Below are positions 6,629-9,222 of a stretch of DNA of 9,222 nucleotides, piece by piece. This stretch comes from Candidatus Methylomirabilota bacterium (lineage in GTDB: Bacteria; Methylomirabilota; Methylomirabilia; Methylomirabilales; Methylomirabilaceae), in NCBI GenBank assembly GCA_003105305.1, contig PQAQ01000102.1, positions 12,401 through 21,622 on the forward strand, in the 5' to 3' direction. The position numbers and the translations under genes were made by a program. The notes below the pieces were generated by a model. That model worked only from the letters and a program-made list of their open reading frames with translations, had not been told where the DNA came from and ran no database searches. How positions within the stretch are numbered: the first letter of the stretch is position 1; each line of letters starts with the position of its first letter.

Positions 6629-9082
6629 TCAGCGCCTACCAAGCACTGACCCATCAATGCCGGCGCGAACCGCAGTAGCCACGTCGGCTTGGCTAAATGG
6701 CTTTCGGATATAGCCGTTGATCTTCAGGTGTTCCAAGGTCCGACGGATCTCGTCCGGAGCGTACCCTGTACTGACCAACACCTTGATATCAGGGTTGAGC
6801 GCACGGAGGGCCGGGATCAGGTCTGCCGCCCCCATCCGAGGCATAATCGCGTCGGTGAGCACCAGCGCAATATTAGGGTGAGTCCGGAAGACTGCCAGCG
6901 CTTCGACGCCATCGGCAGCAGTGAAGACGGTGTATCCAAGGTCGCTCAGGAGGATCTCTCCCATTTCCAGAACGATCGGGTTGTCCTCCACCAACAGGAG
7001 CGTCTCGCGCCCGTGCGGCATCGCCCCACCGACCGAGGGCGTAACGTCTGCCGGAATGGGCACTATCGGGAGAAAGACGTGGAAGGCACTCCCCTGCCCT
7101 TCGGCCGTCTCCACTTCGAGCCAGCCCTCGTGCTGATGAACGATCCCGTAGACCGAGGCCAGGCCCAAGCCGGTCCCATGACCAAGCGCCTTGGTTGTGA
7201 AGAAGGGTTCGAAGATTCGGTCCCGAACGGCGGACGGGATGCCGGTCCCGGTATCGGCCACGGTCAGACAAGCAAACGCACCCGGCCGACGATGCGGGTG
7301 ATCCCCCAGGCTCGACTCCGTGAGGGTCACCGGAACCAGTCGGAGGGTGAGGACGCCGCCGTGGGGCATGGCGTCTCGGGCGTTGGTGGCGAGGTTGAGG
7401 ATAATCTGCTGCACCTCGCCCAGGTCTGCATTTGCAACAAGGGGCTCGAAGGCGGGTTCTACCTGGATCGTGATCGTCTCGGGGAATGTTCGCTGCAGCA
7501 GCTTGCCACTCTCTTTGAGCAGCGGGTTGAGGTCGAGCGGCTGTCGCTCTAGGGGGGCCTTGCGCGCGAAGGCCAGCAGTTGGCCGATCAGGCTGCCGGC
7601 CTGGCGGCCCAATCTGGGAACCCGGGCGAGGTACGACGCCCCCCTTGAGCCTTCCGGCAGCTCCTTCAAGGCGAGCTCCGCGAAGCCGATGATTCCGTTC
7701 AGGAGATTGTTGAAGTCGTGGGCAATCCCTCCGGCCAGGAGGCCGATCGCCTCCAGCTTCTGCGCCTGACGAAGTTGCTCCTCCATGCGCTTATGCTCGG
7801 TGATATCCTGTTTGATGGCAATGAAATGGGCAATGTCGCCGTGTTCGTCCGGAACAGGCGTGATGGTTTGCGCCTCGGTGTAGAGCCTGCCGTCCTTGCG
7901 GCGATTGACTATTTCGCCTTGCCACACGCGACCGGACAGAACGGTGGCCCACAGGTTGCGGTAGAACGCCTGATCGTGCCGGCCCGATCTGAGCAAGCGC
8001 GGGGTCCGGCCGACGACCTCCTCGGCGGTATAGCCGGTCAGCCTCGTAAAGGCCGGATTGACCCACCTGATCGTCCCGTTGCGATCAGTAATGACGATGC
8101 CGTTCGCCGCGCCTTCCAGCGCGGCTGCCTGAAGGCGGATCTGCCCCTCGGTCCGCTTACGCTCGGTGACATCACGCAGGATCCCCCGGAAGCCTGCAAC
8201 CCTGCCGTCCTCCAGGATGGGAACCGATTTTATCTCAATAAACGCGCTCTCTCCATCAGCGCGTACGATCTGCGTCTCCACGACCTCGGCCGTGATTCCT
8301 GTCTCTACCGCGCCGGTAAACAGCTCCTTCACGTGGTCCAGCGCGATAGGGGCAATGAACTCGAAAAGGCTGCGGCCGACGAGTTGCTCAGGACTTTCAA
8401 GGCCATGAATCTGAGCCAACGCCCGGTTTGCAAAGGTGATGACGCCCTGAACGTCCACTACAAACAGCCCATCATTGATCTGGGTCACAAGCGCCCAATA
8501 TTTCGCTTCGCTTTCCCGCAGGGCTTGCTCCGCCAGCTCGTGTTCGGTGATTTCAGCCTGTAAGGCTTCAGCGGTGCTTGTCAATTCCCTGGTCCGTTCG
8601 CGAACTCGCTTTTCCATCTCGTCGTACGCCGCACGCAACGCCTCTTGTGCTCGGTGGCGTTCGCAGACCTCTTCCTGGAGCGAGAGATTGGCGGCTTCCA
8701 GTTGGGCTGGACTAGGGAGCGCCAGCGCCTTCGGGATCAACGGCCACAGCGCCACCGCGGTCACAACTGATGCGGCGGCCGTCACGGCCTTCACGGCCGC
8801 ATCCAGCCAATACAGGGGACTCCATAGGGTCCATAACGCCATGAGGTGCGTGGTTCCGCACGCGACGATGAACACCGCAAAGAACAGAAATACCCAGTTG
8901 AAGGCGAGGTCACGCCGCTTACGGACGAAGTAGATGAGCGCGATCGGGATGGAATAATACGAGAGCGTGATCAGCGAATCCGAGACGATATAGAGCCACA
9001 ACAACGGTCGCGTCCACAGGAAGCAGTAGCCGTGCGGCTCGAAGCCTTGTGGAGTCAAGATAGTCCATAGGAGCGATGCCAT
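6629..9082 (-). CDS. Hybrid histidine kinase with ethylene-receptor-like membrane sensor, two PAS domains and receiver
   Basis: This 817-residue inner-membrane sensor has three hydrophobic helices (about 28-52, 60-84, 92-118) resembling the ethylene-binding domain of plant ETR1. Asp35, Tyr42, Ile45, Pro46, Ile72, Cys75 and His79 match ETR1 Asp25, Tyr32, Ile35, Pro36, Ile62, Cys65 and His69, always ten apart. Cys65 and His69 hold Cu(I) in the plant protein. A coiled coil (about 125-190) leads to PAS1 (191-308, ending RDVTERK) and PAS2 (313-432, ending QDITEHK). The H-box is GGIAHDFNNLLNG (His455), the N-box NLATNARDA (Asn567), with ATP-lid motifs DTGTGIP and GHGTGLGLA. The C-terminal receiver (about 694-810) has phospho-acceptor Asp744, Thr772 and Lys794. 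Ribosome site GGGAGG at 9092-9097 supports ATG 9082. There is no DNA-binding output or partner regulator nearby. Kinase architecture is certain; the ligand is inferred. Confidence 0.95.
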   Translation of the reverse strand: MASLLWTILTPQGFEPHGYCFLWTRPLLWLYIVSDSLITLSYYSIPIALIYFVRKRRDLAFNWVFLFFAVFIVACGTTHLMALWTLWSPLYWLDAAVKAVTAAASVVTAVALWPLIPKALALPSPAQLEAANLSLQEEVCERHRAQEALRAAYDEMEKRVRERTRELTSTAEALQAEITEHELAEQALRESEAKYWALVTQINDGLFVVDVQGVITFANRALAQIHGLESPEQLVGRSLFEFIAPIALDHVKELFTGAVETGITAEVVETQIVRADGESAFIEIKSVPILEDGRVAGFRGILRDVTERKRTEGQIRLQAAALEGAANGIVITDRNGTIRWVNPAFTRLTGYTAEEVVGRTPRLLRSGRHDQAFYRNLWATVLSGRVWQGEIVNRRKDGRLYTEAQTITPVPDEHGDIAHFIAIKQDITEHKRMEEQLRQAQKLEAIGLLAGGIAHDFNNLLNGIIGFAELALKELPEGSRGASYLARVPRLGRQAGSLIGQLLAFARKAPLERQPLDLNPLLKESGKLLQRTFPETITIQVEPAFEPLVANADLGEVQQIILNLATNARDAMPHGGVLTLRLVPVTLTESSLGDHPHRRPGAFACLTVADTGTGIPSAVRDRIFEPFFTTKALGHGTGLGLASVYGIVHQHEGWLEVETAEGQGSAFHVFLPIVPIPADVTPSVGGAMPHGRETLLLVEDNPIVLEMGEILLSDLGYTVFTAADGVEALAVFRTHPNIALVLTDAIMPRMGAADLIPALRALNPDIKVLVSTGYAPDEIRRTLEHLKINGYIRKPFSQADVATAVRAGIDGSVLGRR

Positions 9083-9091
9083 TTTCTCCTT

Positions 9092-9097
9092 CCTCCC
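9092..9097 (-). promoter_or_regulatory. Ribosome binding site of the hybrid kinase
   Basis: On the minus strand GGGAGG (9097 to 9092) lies nine bases before ATG 9082. A second purine run, AAGGAG (9091 to 9086), is only three bases away. The longer spacing suits initiation and supports this ATG, which also gives the residue-for-residue offset with ETR1. Confidence 0.6.
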
Positions 9098-9128
9098 TGC
9101 CTCTAATCTTGCCGCCCAAATACGCGAA

Positions 9129-9162
9129 CGCCCTCTCCGGCCGAGTTACACTCGAGAGGGCG
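9129..9162. repeat. Inverted repeat 1 upstream of the kinase
   Basis: CGCCCTCTC (9129-9137) and GAGAGGGCG (9154-9162) form a perfect 9-bp GC-rich stem with a 16-nt loop. An alternative small pairing, CGAG with CTCG, lies inside. It is about 45 bp upstream of the kinase start and may be in its leader, or at the end of a gene beyond the window. Reading the minus strand, TTCGCGTATTT follows, too weak for a clear terminator. Confidence 0.5.
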
Positions 9163-9194
9163 CTGAATGTGAATCATGCGCTGACCACATTCAG
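9163..9194. repeat. Inverted repeat 2, directly abutting repeat 1
   Basis: CTGAATGTG (9163-9171) and CACATTCAG (9186-9194) form a perfect 9-bp stem with a 14-nt loop, starting at the base after repeat 1 ends. The sequence differs from repeat 1. It may be part of a structured leader or a regulator site for the kinase gene. The rest of the region from 9083 to 9222 holds no gene that I can recognise. Confidence 0.5.
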
Positions 9195-9222
9195 AGCATT
9201 GAATACAGCCTAATAGTAACTA

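Noticed and set aside
7718..8563. 281-codon open frame on the plus strand, antisense to the kinase
   Set aside because: It lies wholly opposite well-conserved PAS and kinase sequence, has no recognisable protein motif, and is typical of shadow frames in GC-rich genes. The same applies to 6689-7552.

Overview
The window is about 9.2 kb of gene-dense bacterial chromosome with moderately high GC. The organism is probably Gram-negative: there is a membrane-anchored two-PDZ DegP/HtrA protease and a separate secreted protein with a signal peptide. The mix of genes (sigma-54 regulator, cyanobacterial-type DUF3386-like protein, ethylene-receptor-like hybrid kinase) would suit a deep-branching environmental group such as NC10 (Methylomirabilis-like), Nitrospirota or a deltaproteobacterial relative. 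That placement is a guess from gene content. No phage, insertion sequence, CRISPR array, tRNA or rRNA was seen.

Layout. (1) 2-592, plus strand: C-terminal part of a sigma-54 activator, cut by the window edge. (2) 728-2523, plus: a ketopantoate-reductase family gene and a class I methyltransferase 35 bp apart, probably one transcript. (3) 2533-3273, minus: a secreted DUF3386-like protein, convergent with the methyltransferase. (4) 3274-3622: an AT-rich divergent intergenic region with two small palindromes, candidate promoters and a possible 28-codon leader ORF. (5) 3623-5107, plus: a complete DegP/HtrA protease, closed by a strong hairpin terminator at 5134-5173. (6) 5202-6532, plus: queE and queC, overlapping by one base, for preQ0 (7-deazaguanine) synthesis. 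(7) 6629-9082, minus: an 817-residue hybrid histidine kinase with an N-terminal ethylene-binding-type membrane domain. (8) 9083-9222: the kinase leader, with two abutting inverted repeats.

Two points stand out. The kinase keeps every residue I know to matter for ethylene/copper binding in plant ETR1 (Asp25, Tyr32, Ile62, Cys65, His69) at a constant +10 offset, joined to PAS-PAS-HisKA-HATPase-receiver. It is therefore a candidate bacterial ethylene or Cu(I) sensor. Second, queE is intact only if translation starts at a non-standard codon, probably ATA at 5202 behind an AGGGG ribosome site. The first conventional start in frame, GTG at 5376, would remove the radical-SAM iron-sulfur motif.

Functionally the window holds several unrelated units: envelope proteolysis (DegP), queuosine/7-deazaguanine synthesis (QueE, QueC), small-molecule metabolism (reductase plus methyltransferase) and signalling (sigma-54 activator, hybrid kinase). 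Nothing in the sequence ties the kinase to the neighbouring genes.
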